From assembly GCA_964491425.1 (NCBI GenBank), contig CAZBFR010000013.1, positions 1 through 17,855 of the forward strand: 17,855 nucleotides of DNA. The letters are read 5' to 3'. The position numbers were made by a program, and so were the translations under genes. This document shows, piece after piece, positions 1-5,184 of the stretch. How positions within the stretch are numbered: position 1 is the first letter of the stretch; every line of letters begins with the position of its first letter. The stretch comes from CAYFMS01 sp964491425. Lineage in GTDB: Bacteria > Patescibacteriota > Patescibacteriia > UBA9934. Below the pieces are notes generated by a model. It did not search any database, had not been told where the DNA came from, and worked only from the letters and a program-made list of their open reading frames with translations.

Positions 1-25
1 GCGAAGCTTGTTTTGTAAGAAGATA

Positions 26-45
26 CCGAGGCCGTAAGGCCTCGG
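26..45 (+). terminator. 8-bp hairpin before the first gene, possible terminator
   Basis: A perfect 8-bp stem (CCGAGGCC/GGCCTCGG) closes a GTAA loop. A further GAAGCT at 3-8 can pair with AGCTTC at 46-51 outside it. No T-run follows, so it is only a possible terminator for a gene lying left of the window. Bases 1-18 could be the end of such a gene (frame 1 reads A-K-L-V-L-stop), but this cannot be tested here. Confidence 0.4.
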
Positions 46-52
46 AGCTTCA

Positions 53-73
53 TTTACAGTAAACTACTGGCAT
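53..73 (+). promoter_or_regulatory. -10-only promoter giving a near-leaderless mRNA
   Basis: TAAACT at 60-65 lies 8 bases before the ATG at 74, so a start site about 7 bases after the -10 box would place the mRNA 5' end at or next to the ATG. No Shine-Dalgarno sequence is present. The box is embedded in TTTACAGTAAACTA, an interrupted palindrome that recurs with one change and identical spacing before the gene at 2832. Confidence 0.55.
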
Positions 74-1132
74 ATGGATGAGCGTTCACTGGACAGAAGC
101 AAGGAACGGAGGGAAACGAAGGACGACAAATCATTTAGTGAAGCGTTGCTTCACGCCTTTGAAGTGCATGAAGCTGGGGGCTTGCCGTTTGTTATTACAA
201 GGCAAGAAGAGGTCGAGGTGGATAGGGCGATGCGTGACGACGTCGAGAAGTTGGATTTAAACGTAGTTTTGAGAGAATTTTTACCGGATACCCCTGTCGC
301 GTTTAAGGAGGCTCCGGAGTTAAAGGGTTATACGCCTATTTATACAATTCCAATAAAGTACTCCATGTTTCGGGAGCAGCTTCCCAAGGGGTATGCTTTT
401 GCTGGCGGGGCAGCTCGTGCACTTCTTTTACGAAATCTTGGTATCGATCCAATCGCTATGCCGCGAGACGTTGACATTGTGCGCGTAGTTGAAGAGGAGC
501 CAGAGCCAGGTATGGATCAACGGCTCTCGCGCCAGTACATGGGGGATGATTGTCAGGATGGTTTCGGTGTTCGATGTGAAAACTTATCGGAAGGATATTT
601 TTTTACGCGCGATCTAACGATAAATGAAGTAATCGCCGACCAAACAACCATTTACGCTTCTCAAGAATGCCTTCTTGACACTGCTCGGAGAATAATTCGG
701 TTAACCGATTTTGAACGCAAAAAGTTGCACGAAGGGGGCGACGGTTATGGCAAAATGCTTGCAAAGGCTGTCCGTTTTTTTGCGGAGATGATTGAGCGCT
801 ATGATCGCGCCGAGATTAATGACCCAGATCTCACCTATGAGCAGGGGTTTATTTCTCCGTTTTGGATGGCGGTGCATTTGGATCGAGCGCTTGAACAGGG
901 CGACGCGGTTGCAAAGCGATACCTCGATTTGTTGATTTCGTCGGAACATTTGCCGAATTATATTAATACTTTGGAGGAGGCGATTGAATACCTGCAGGGC
1001 AAGATTTTTCATACGGATTTTTATTTCCGACACGCGCCAAAGGAGCAATTCGAACACGAACGGGATTTAGTGGAAGGCAAATTTGCGGATTTACCGGAGC
1101 GTGAATCAATGCATCGTCGATATACGAAGTGA
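74..1132 (+). CDS. CCA-adding enzyme / poly(A) polymerase-like nucleotidyltransferase
   Basis: This 352-aa protein belongs by motif to the class II nucleotidyltransferase superfamily (tRNA CCA-adding enzyme and poly(A) polymerase head). GGAARALL at 111-118 matches the GG nucleotide-binding motif. RDVDIV at 131-136 carries the metal-binding D-x-D pair (D132, D134). TRDLTINEV at 178-186 matches the RRDFTINA motif, and KMLAKAVRFFAEM at 227-239 matches the conserved R-AVRF helix. Family members would add nucleotides to tRNA 3' ends. The match is divergent: about 100 residues of charged, unrecognised sequence precede the head, where canonical enzymes start almost at the GG motif, and the C-terminal half is not recognisably a tRNA-binding domain. 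The true substrate is therefore open. The ATG at 74 fits the -10 box 8 bases upstream, and an 11-bp terminator follows. Superfamily assignment is fairly sure, exact function is not. Confidence 0.75.
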   Translation: MDERSLDRSKERRETKDDKSFSEALLHAFEVHEAGGLPFVITRQEEVEVDRAMRDDVEKLDLNVVLREFLPDTPVAFKEAPELKGYTPIYTIPIKYSMFREQLPKGYAFAGGAARALLLRNLGIDPIAMPRDVDIVRVVEEEPEPGMDQRLSRQYMGDDCQDGFGVRCENLSEGYFFTRDLTINEVIADQTTIYASQECLLDTARRIIRLTDFERKKLHEGGDGYGKMLAKAVRFFAEMIERYDRAEINDPDLTYEQGFISPFWMAVHLDRALEQGDAVAKRYLDLLISSEHLPNYINTLEEAIEYLQGKIFHTDFYFRHAPKEQFEHERDLVEGKFADLPERESMHRRYTK

Positions 1133-1213
1133 CACTCCTCGTCCTTCCGCACCGCGGAATCCTATATCGAAGTAGGGCTCTAGACACTTTAATCGGGCTC
1201 AAAACAAGCATTA

Positions 1214-1250
1214 AAAAACTGGCTAATTATAGCCAGTTTTTAGCTATTTT
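1214..1250 (+). terminator. Strong intrinsic terminator after the nucleotidyltransferase gene
   Basis: A perfect 11-bp stem (AAAAACTGGCT at 1214-1224, AGCCAGTTTTT at 1231-1241) closes a 6-base loop and is followed by AGCTATTTTT. Because the arms carry A5 and T5, it could stop transcription from either side. It separates the first gene from the island promoter that starts at 1254. Confidence 0.85.
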
Positions 1251-1253
1251 TCA

Positions 1254-1282
1254 TTGACAAAAGGCCCAAAATATGCTATATT
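1254..1282 (+). promoter_or_regulatory. Consensus sigma-70-type promoter of the GC-rich island
   Basis: TTGACA (1254-1259), a 17-base spacer, then TATATT (1277-1282) preceded by TGC (an extended -10 feature). The start site is expected near 1289. This is much closer to consensus than the promoters of the neighbouring protein genes, and it resembles those of rnpB and the candidate RNA on the other strand of this window. Confidence 0.85.
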
Positions 1283-1288
1283 TATAGA

Positions 1289-1428
1289 CGTGAAAGCGGG
1301 GGATTGACCCCTGTGATCACTCGAATGATCCGGAAGCTGACTCACGCAGCGCCCCTGAAAGACGGGTTACGGATTAGTCTGGAAAGCCAGATAAACGTGA
1401 GAGGGGCTTACCACCCCAGGAGTAGCAG
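1289..1428 (+). promoter_or_regulatory. Structured 5' leader of island gene 1, possible cis-regulatory RNA
   Basis: About 140 nt lie between the expected start site and the ATG. Visible helices are a GGGG/CCCC hairpin near 1299-1312, GATCA/TGATC, GCTG/CAGC (1336-1339/1347-1350), and a larger domain closed by GCCCCT (1351-1356) with AGGGGC (1402-1407) that holds a TCTGG-AAAG-CCAGA hairpin. GGGG at 1403-1406 can instead pair with CCCC at 1413-1416, next to the ribosome-binding site AGGAG (1418-1422). The two pairings exclude each other. I recognise no known riboswitch class. Confidence 0.5.
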
Positions 1429-2115
1429 ATGGGAACCAATCGCAAGGCGGTGTCGGCCGCTCAGTGGAACACTCTCATCAACCGCGTCTTGGACGCGGAG
1501 AAGTGGAAGGAGTGCACCGATCCCTGGAATCCTGACCAGATGGAGGAGGCTCGTACGCTCCTCCACGACGCCTACCAGGCGCTCAAGGAGGCTATGCGCA
1601 GCGCCCCCTGGGGTGCGAACGGTAGCGCGTTCGTGACGCGCCAGTCCCCCTATATCGGGGCGCCGCACCCCGAAAAGGACATCGAGGTCTGGATCTGCCG
1701 CCGCCTCCGCGCTCGCTTCAACAGCCCCCGCGTCGAGGTCTTCTCGGCTGAGCAGGCCGAGGAGAGCTACCTCCAGACGAAGGAGGGATCGCGCCGGTTC
1801 GCGGTGAACTACGAGGTGAACTTGAAGTTTGCCGCCCAGCTCCTTTTCGAGAACGGCATCACCGAAATCATCTCGGAGGACGACGGCGCGTGCATCGGCC
1901 CCATGGCCTTCGTCGCCGGCCAGTGCGGCGGGTACCTCACGTGGGTCGTCGAAGACCCGCGGAGCCCACAATACCGCCAGCGCGTGTCGGTCTCGGCCCC
2001 CGGCGCCCTTCGGCGCGCCGTGGCGATCGCAGACGAAGAGTCTGAATGTGACCCCTTCCACGGCTCCCCCGAAGAGCTCAGCATTGAGCGCCGATACTAC
2101 GGCGCGCGGCACTGA
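1429..2115 (+). CDS. Island gene 1, unknown protein (228 aa)
   Basis: I recognise no family. The protein is soluble, with no signal peptide or membrane segment. It has a helical, charged N-terminal part (1-60) and a middle rich in R and E around ICRRLRARF (89-97). A more hydrophobic, glycine-containing stretch follows at 143-175 (ITEIISEDDG, MAFVAGQCGGYLTWVV), then an acidic tail. The start is supported by AGGAG six bases before the ATG. Base use is clearly richer in G and C than in the genes on either side, with G/C at most third positions (GAG, CTC, CGC and GCC preferred), which suggests a different origin or strong expression. It is the first gene behind the 1254 promoter and is followed after 6 bases by the two-hairpin element that also follows gene 2. 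A long antisense reading frame exists, but the promoter, ribosome-binding site and terminator all point to the plus strand. Confidence 0.75.
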   Translation: MGTNRKAVSAAQWNTLINRVLDAEKWKECTDPWNPDQMEEARTLLHDAYQALKEAMRSAPWGANGSAFVTRQSPYIGAPHPEKDIEVWICRRLRARFNSPRVEVFSAEQAEESYLQTKEGSRRFAVNYEVNLKFAAQLLFENGITEIISEDDGACIGPMAFVAGQCGGYLTWVVEDPRSPQYRQRVSVSAPGALRRAVAIADEESECDPFHGSPEELSIERRYYGARH

Positions 2116-2121
2116 CTCACT

Positions 2122-2158
2122 GGCCAGGATCGAAGGTCCAATCCCTTCGTTCCTGGCC
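2122..2158 (+). other. 15-pair hairpin after island gene 1 (3' element, part 1)
   Basis: Arms at 2122-2136 and 2144-2158 pair over 15 positions with a single T-T mismatch at the ninth position; the loop is 7 bases. The hairpin at 2696-2733 after gene 2 has the same arm length and also one T-T mismatch, yet largely different sequence, so structure rather than sequence appears conserved. It is joined by 3 bases to the conserved hairpin at 2162. Confidence 0.75.
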
Positions 2159-2161
2159 GAC

Positions 2162-2198
2162 CCACCCAAGTTCAGAACTAGCTTGTGAACTTAGATGG
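2162..2198. repeat. Conserved 37-base hairpin repeat, copy 1 (3' element, part 2)
   Basis: This copy matches that at 2736-2772 in 35 of 37 bases. It folds as a 13-position stem around an 11-base loop (2175-2185). On the plus strand the stem has two C-A mismatches (2165 with 2195, 2167 with 2193). On the minus strand the same positions become G-U pairs and the stem is fully paired. No T-run follows, so it is not an ordinary terminator. Confidence 0.85.
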
Positions 2199-2297
2199 GG
2201 AGTATCCCCAACGAGTCGTGCCCTGACTCACCTCCATCACGGAGGACCCAATTATGTGGGAAGCAGGGCAAAAGACCATCAGAGACAGGAGGCCATC
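2199..2297 (+). promoter_or_regulatory. Structured leader of island gene 2 (three-way junction)
   Basis: No promoter is visible here, so gene 2 is probably read from the 1254 promoter. TGCCCTG (2219-2225) pairs with CAGGGCA (2264-2270). Inside this helix lie CCTCC/GGAGG (2231-2235/2241-2245) and CCCA/TGGG (2247-2250/2257-2260), which makes a three-way junction. It ends about 15 bases before the ribosome-binding site AGGAGG (2287-2292). Confidence 0.5.
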
Positions 2298-2678
2298 ATG
2301 GCCATCTACACCCCCGACCAGCTCCTCGAGTTGATCACGAACTGCAACGACGGCTCGATGGGCACTCCCGGGGAGTGCGCTCGGGAGTGGCAGCAGTGCG
2401 TGCTTCCGCTGTTCCTGGAGGCCACGAGTCCGGAGGAGGCCGGCAACCGGCTGGTCTGTATGCATGGTCGGTACTGGGTGCCGACGCAGGACACGCGCGA
2501 GCGACGTTTCGTCGTTCTGGGGTATGCCAACACTCGTCAGTGGCCCCTCTTCCGGGTGATGAGCCCGGGAGATGTGGAGATGAGCCCGCCGCTCCGCGGT
2601 TCCCGCGGGCACGTGCACGTCGCCACCTGGTGGTGGCGTGCGGTCCGAGGTCTCGAGGTGGATGCGTTTAACATGTAG
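2298..2678 (+). CDS. Island gene 2, unknown protein (126 aa)
   Basis: I recognise no family. The ATG at 2298 was chosen over the in-frame ATG at 2256 because AGGAGG stands five bases before it and because 2256 would lie inside the leader's three-way junction. The protein begins MAIYTPDQLLELITN. It has three cysteines in the N-terminal half, a central HGRYWVP segment, and a C-terminal part with HVHVATWWWRAVRG, unusually rich in tryptophan and histidine. There is no signal peptide or membrane segment. Like gene 1 it is GC-rich with G/C-ending codons, and it is followed after 17 bases by a copy of the same two-hairpin element. Gene 1, gene 2 and their elements probably form one transcript from 1254 to the terminator at 2781. 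Confidence 0.75.
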   Translation: MAIYTPDQLLELITNCNDGSMGTPGECAREWQQCVLPLFLEATSPEEAGNRLVCMHGRYWVPTQDTRERRFVVLGYANTRQWPLFRVMSPGDVEMSPPLRGSRGHVHVATWWWRAVRGLEVDAFNM

Positions 2679-2695
2679 ACGCCTCCTCCTCCGTG

Positions 2696-2733
2696 CGGTC
2701 GGTGGCGAAGATTCACTTCTTCGTCTCCGACCG
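2696..2733 (+). other. 15-pair hairpin after island gene 2 (3' element, part 1)
   Basis: Arms at 2696-2710 and 2719-2733 pair over 15 positions with one T-T mismatch at the eighth position and one G-T pair (2705 with 2724); the loop is 8 bases. The G-T pair is stable only in plus-strand RNA. Compared with 2122-2158, many base pairs differ on both sides of the stem while pairing is kept, which is compensatory change between the two copies. Confidence 0.75.
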
Positions 2734-2735
2734 AT

Positions 2736-2772
2736 CCATCCAAGTTCAGAACCAGCTTGTGAACTTAGATGG
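2736..2772. repeat. Conserved 37-base hairpin repeat, copy 2 (3' element, part 2)
   Basis: This is the second copy of the repeat at 2162-2198, with only two differences (position 4 C/T and position 18 T/C). The stem extends two pairs outward here (2734-2735 with 2773-2774), and copy 1 has a different pair, C-G, at the first of these positions. A single C-A mismatch (2741 with 2767) becomes a G-U pair in the minus strand. A normal intrinsic terminator follows 8 bases later. Confidence 0.85.
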
Positions 2773-2780
2773 ATATAGGC

Positions 2781-2814
2781 AAAACCCCTCGCGATAGCGG
2801 GGGATTTTGTTTTA
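2781..2814 (+). terminator. Intrinsic terminator ending the GC-rich island
   Basis: A 12-position stem (2781-2792 with 2797-2808) contains one C-A mismatch and one T-G pair that favours the plus strand. The loop is GATA, and TTTTGTTTT follows. A similar hairpin, with an A-run, C-run, G-run and T-run in the same order, terminates the glycosyltransferase unit at 11642-11671. Confidence 0.85.
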
Positions 2815-2831
2815 CGGTAAACTAGGCCAGT
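2811..2831 (+). promoter_or_regulatory. -10-only promoter giving a near-leaderless mRNA
   Basis: TAAACT at 2818-2823 stands exactly 8 bases before the ATG at 2832, within TTTACGGTAAACTA. The same 14-base motif, with one change and the same spacing, precedes the gene at 74. There is no Shine-Dalgarno sequence. Confidence 0.55.
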
Positions 2832-3668
2832 ATGAAGGAAGTAAATGACGTTGTGCTTTTGACGCCGAGGAATGATGAAGAATCTTTGCAGATTTTGAAG
2901 ATTGCGCAGGCGTTTGGGGTTCCGTTTCTTGTATCGACGCAACCGCACGGGGCTCGGCTTGAAAACGAGGAGGGGTTAGTTGCGCGGATTCGTGAACGCC
3001 TTCCGGAGGTTAAGCGCGTTGCAATTGTCGAGATTCCCGGGGTCGAAGAGGAAGACGAGCTACGAAAAGCGGGGATTGAGGTTGTTGTTATCGATCATCA
3101 CCGCTACGAGGAACTCGACCGCACAAATGAAAAAAGTTCGCTCGAGCAATTTTTAGCGTATTTCGAGATAACCGACGCGCAACTTACAGAAAAGGGATTT
3201 GACGCGGAGATGGTTACCGCTGTTGGTGCGATCGACCGGGGATTTTTGTGGGAATTAAAAAAAATCGGGTACACGGGGGAAAAATATCAACGGGCGCTTA
3301 CGTATTATCGCGATTTGGCGCGCGAGCTCGACGCCGAGCGGATGGAGCGGGAAGAGGTTGCTGCGAGAACGGCTTGGAAGGGGCGGAAGGAAGAGGGAGG
3401 GATCATCGTCATAGAATGGCCAAATAACGAGCCAAGTATCCGAGACGCCCTTTCGTTTATCGTCGCCGAGAATTACCCCGACGCCCCACCGACGACCTAT
3501 ATTCGCCAAGGAACGCGACGAGTGTACGTCCAAGAAACCGAAAAAGCGCGCGAACTCCACGCGCGATTTGGCGGATTTACGTTTGGACGCGACGCCTGCT
3601 GGGGATTCTTTGCGCCGGACGGCGACCTTCCGAGCAAGGAAGAAATTTTCGAGGTTTTGCTATACTAG
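2832..3668 (+). CDS. DHH-motif protein, putative phosphoesterase
   Basis: The 278-aa soluble protein contains IDHHRYEELDR at 87-97, the signature of the DHH phosphoesterase superfamily (RecJ, oligoribonucleases, c-di-AMP phosphodiesterases), preceded by the expected hydrophobic strand GIEVVVI. AIDRG at 133-137 sits where family members have a further metal-ligand motif. The usual N-terminal D-x-D motif is not visible: the first strand reads VVLLTPRNDEES. A second domain from about 190 ends with an RRVYVQETEK and FGGFTFGRDACWGFF region that could correspond to the DHHA1 substrate-binding part. The substrate is unknown, and loss of the N-terminal motif may mean altered or lost activity. It begins a plus-strand run with the next gene 5 bases downstream. 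The start fits the -10 box 8 bases upstream. Confidence 0.65.
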   Translation: MKEVNDVVLLTPRNDEESLQILKIAQAFGVPFLVSTQPHGARLENEEGLVARIRERLPEVKRVAIVEIPGVEEEDELRKAGIEVVVIDHHRYEELDRTNEKSSLEQFLAYFEITDAQLTEKGFDAEMVTAVGAIDRGFLWELKKIGYTGEKYQRALTYYRDLARELDAERMEREEVAARTAWKGRKEEGGIIVIEWPNNEPSIRDALSFIVAENYPDAPPTTYIRQGTRRVYVQETEKARELHARFGGFTFGRDACWGFFAPDGDLPSKEEIFEVLLY

Positions 3669-3673
3669 GAGAT
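3661..3673 (+). promoter_or_regulatory. Possible -10 box overlapping the preceding stop codon
   Basis: TATACT at 3661-3666 stands 7 bases before the ATG at 3674 and overlaps the TAG at 3666-3668. The spacing matches the other near-leaderless starts here. AGGAG at 3667-3671 is too close to the ATG to be a good ribosome-binding site, so an internal leaderless promoter or translational coupling are both possible. Confidence 0.4.
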
Positions 3674-4612
3674 ATGGAGGAGAACGTGCTTTCGCGCATC
3701 CCACAGTCCCCACCGCTTCACGCCGAGGGGCCGACGGTTTTAGATCGCGTACGACGGATACGGGAGATGATTGCGCTTGCAACGCGAGGGGAGTTCGCGA
3801 CACTCGAGGAACTCTATCGAGAGAAAGCGGTACGGGTAGACGTGCGATTTTTCGAGATGCTAATCGCGCGCGAAGCGGATTTTTTTACGCGGTTTGCGGA
3901 TACGCATGCGCTCGGGATCGCCGACGTCTTTCGCTTCGAGACGGCGCGGGGGTCAAAAGGCGAGGGGGAGCAAGTACAAGATATCGATCATTATCTTAAA
4001 CTCTATCGCTCGGCGACAATTGGTGTTCAGGGGGAATTTCCGATGACGACTTTTTTTGATCATTACGAGATTAGGGTGGTTGACCATGGTTATGCGCGCA
4101 AGAGCGCGAAGCGTATTACGGATAACCCCACGCTTGAAACGGCGGTTCGTCTTCACGAAGAGTGGATGGACGTGCTTCGTCGAAACCCCTCGATCGGCTA
4201 TTTTCAAAGCATTGAACGACAATGGAGAAAAACCGGAGCGGAAATAGAGTTCGTTCCCGCGCTTCTTCTTCTCCTTTCCTTGGGCTCGATTACGTACCTC
4301 AACGGACAAGTAAGGCTCGATTTAAGCCCTTTTTTAACCTATCTACGACTTGAAGAGCAGATCGCGGGAAGGAGAGCGATAAGAAAAGAGGCGCTCGAGC
4401 TTGAAGAAAAGCGGGCGATTAAACGCGCCTTGCAAGAGGCGGGACTTCTTGACGACGCGGTCTTTACGCTTATTCGCGTTGTAACGTTAAGGGATCGTGG
4501 GGAGGCTATGGCTGAAATTCGACGGGCTGTTCTCGGGGGACCGGTGTCTAGGCGCCTTGCCCCTATCGCCGATCGGATCGCGCGAGCGCAGGCGCTTTTG
4601 ACGAATCGATAA
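3674..4612 (+). CDS. Conserved-looking hypothetical protein (312 aa)
   Basis: I do not recognise this protein. It is charged and mainly helical by composition. One hydrophobic stretch at 192-208 (EFVPALLLLLSLGSITYLN) could be a membrane segment or a buried core helix. A strongly helical basic/acidic region follows at 222-260 (LRLEEQIAGRRAIRKEALELEEKRAIKRAL), typical of a coiled coil. The N-terminal half has a mix of aromatic residues without a clear catalytic motif. There is no signal peptide. It starts 5 bases after the DHH-motif gene and ends 22 bases before ruvA. Codon use matches the surrounding chromosomal genes, so it looks like a resident gene. The position before ruvA does not by itself show a role in recombination. 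Confidence 0.7.
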   Translation: MEENVLSRIPQSPPLHAEGPTVLDRVRRIREMIALATRGEFATLEELYREKAVRVDVRFFEMLIAREADFFTRFADTHALGIADVFRFETARGSKGEGEQVQDIDHYLKLYRSATIGVQGEFPMTTFFDHYEIRVVDHGYARKSAKRITDNPTLETAVRLHEEWMDVLRRNPSIGYFQSIERQWRKTGAEIEFVPALLLLLSLGSITYLNGQVRLDLSPFLTYLRLEEQIAGRRAIRKEALELEEKRAIKRALQEAGLLDDAVFTLIRVVTLRDRGEAMAEIRRAVLGGPVSRRLAPIADRIARAQALLTNR

Positions 4613-4621
4613 AAAACGTGA

Positions 4622-4634
4622 GAAAATACGGGAT
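4622..4634 (+). promoter_or_regulatory. Possible -10 box for ruvA
   Basis: GAAAAT at 4622-4627 (or AAAATA one base on) lies 7 bases before the ATG at 4635. No Shine-Dalgarno sequence is visible. It fits the near-leaderless pattern of this chromosome, but the box is weak. Confidence 0.35.
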
Positions 4635-5183
4635 ATGATCGCGTATTTAGAAGGAACGGTTCGGACGGTTGAAGCGGATGCGATTGTGCTCGTTACGGGT
4701 GGGGTTGGGTACCGGGTTTATCTTTGCGGAGCATTTCCGGAGGTTGGGGAGACGGCCGCCTTCGAAATTTACGACCATATTCGGGAGGATCGACGGGATT
4801 TGTTTGGGTTTCATACTTCGCTCGCGCGGGAACTTTTTCTCGCGATGATCGCGATTTCGGGAATCGGGCCAAAGCTTGGGCAAAAAGTCCTTCGTCATTA
4901 TCCGGCGGAAACACTCCTTGAAATTTTACATCAGGGTGATCTCGCCCGTCTTACATTAATTCCAGGCGTCGGAAAGAAGGTTGCACAAAAAATCCTCCTT
5001 GAACTTAAAGGAGTTCTTGTAGAAGAGGAAGAAGGGGAGGCGCCTATCCATAGCGAAACGCTCGACGCGCTCGTATCTCTTGGGTACGCACGCCGAGACG
5101 TCGAAGAAATTCTTCCGACCCTTTCCGGAAAAACGACGGAGGCAAAGATCCGTGAAGCGCTTACTCTCTTATCACGTGTTTAG
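4635..5183 (+). CDS. ruvA: Holliday junction branch migration protein RuvA
   Basis: RuvA is the tetrameric DNA-binding subunit that clamps four-way junctions and loads the RuvB motor. The 182-aa protein has all three family domains. An N-terminal OB-fold begins MIAYLEGTV, with GVGYRVYL at 23-30 and DLFGFHT at 55-61. A central pair of helix-hairpin-helix motifs is SGIGPKLG (75-82) and PGVGKKVAQ (110-118). The C-terminal RuvB-contacting domain runs from about 138 (ETLDALVSLGYARRDVEEIL), joined by an acidic linker (VEEEEGE). Length is slightly below the usual 190-205 residues. femAB follows after one base. ruvB and ruvC are not in the window. Confidence 0.97.
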   Translation: MIAYLEGTVRTVEADAIVLVTGGVGYRVYLCGAFPEVGETAAFEIYDHIREDRRDLFGFHTSLARELFLAMIAISGIGPKLGQKVLRHYPAETLLEILHQGDLARLTLIPGVGKKVAQKILLELKGVLVEEEEGEAPIHSETLDALVSLGYARRDVEEILPTLSGKTTEAKIREALTLLSRV

Positions 5184-5184
5184 T

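Noticed and set aside
1408..2169. 253-codon open frame on the minus strand opposite island gene 1
   Set aside because: Long antisense frames are expected in GC-rich coding DNA. The promoter, ribosome-binding site and terminator all fit the plus strand, and this frame has none.
2256..2297. Upstream ATG for island gene 2
   Set aside because: It lies within the leader junction without a ribosome-binding site, whereas AGGAGG precedes the ATG at 2298.
2162..2772. Integron attC sites as an explanation of the conserved hairpin repeats
   Set aside because: The position after each ORF and better pairing of the bottom strand fit, but the core-site consensus GTTRRRY/RYYYAAC is absent, no integrase gene is seen, and no copy lies before gene 1.
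2162..2772. CRISPR array
   Set aside because: There are only two repeat copies, about 570 bases apart, with a gene between them.
2178..2948. 256-codon open frame on the minus strand across island gene 2
   Set aside because: It runs through both hairpin elements, an intrinsic terminator and into the DHH gene, and its product is low-complexity and arginine-rich.
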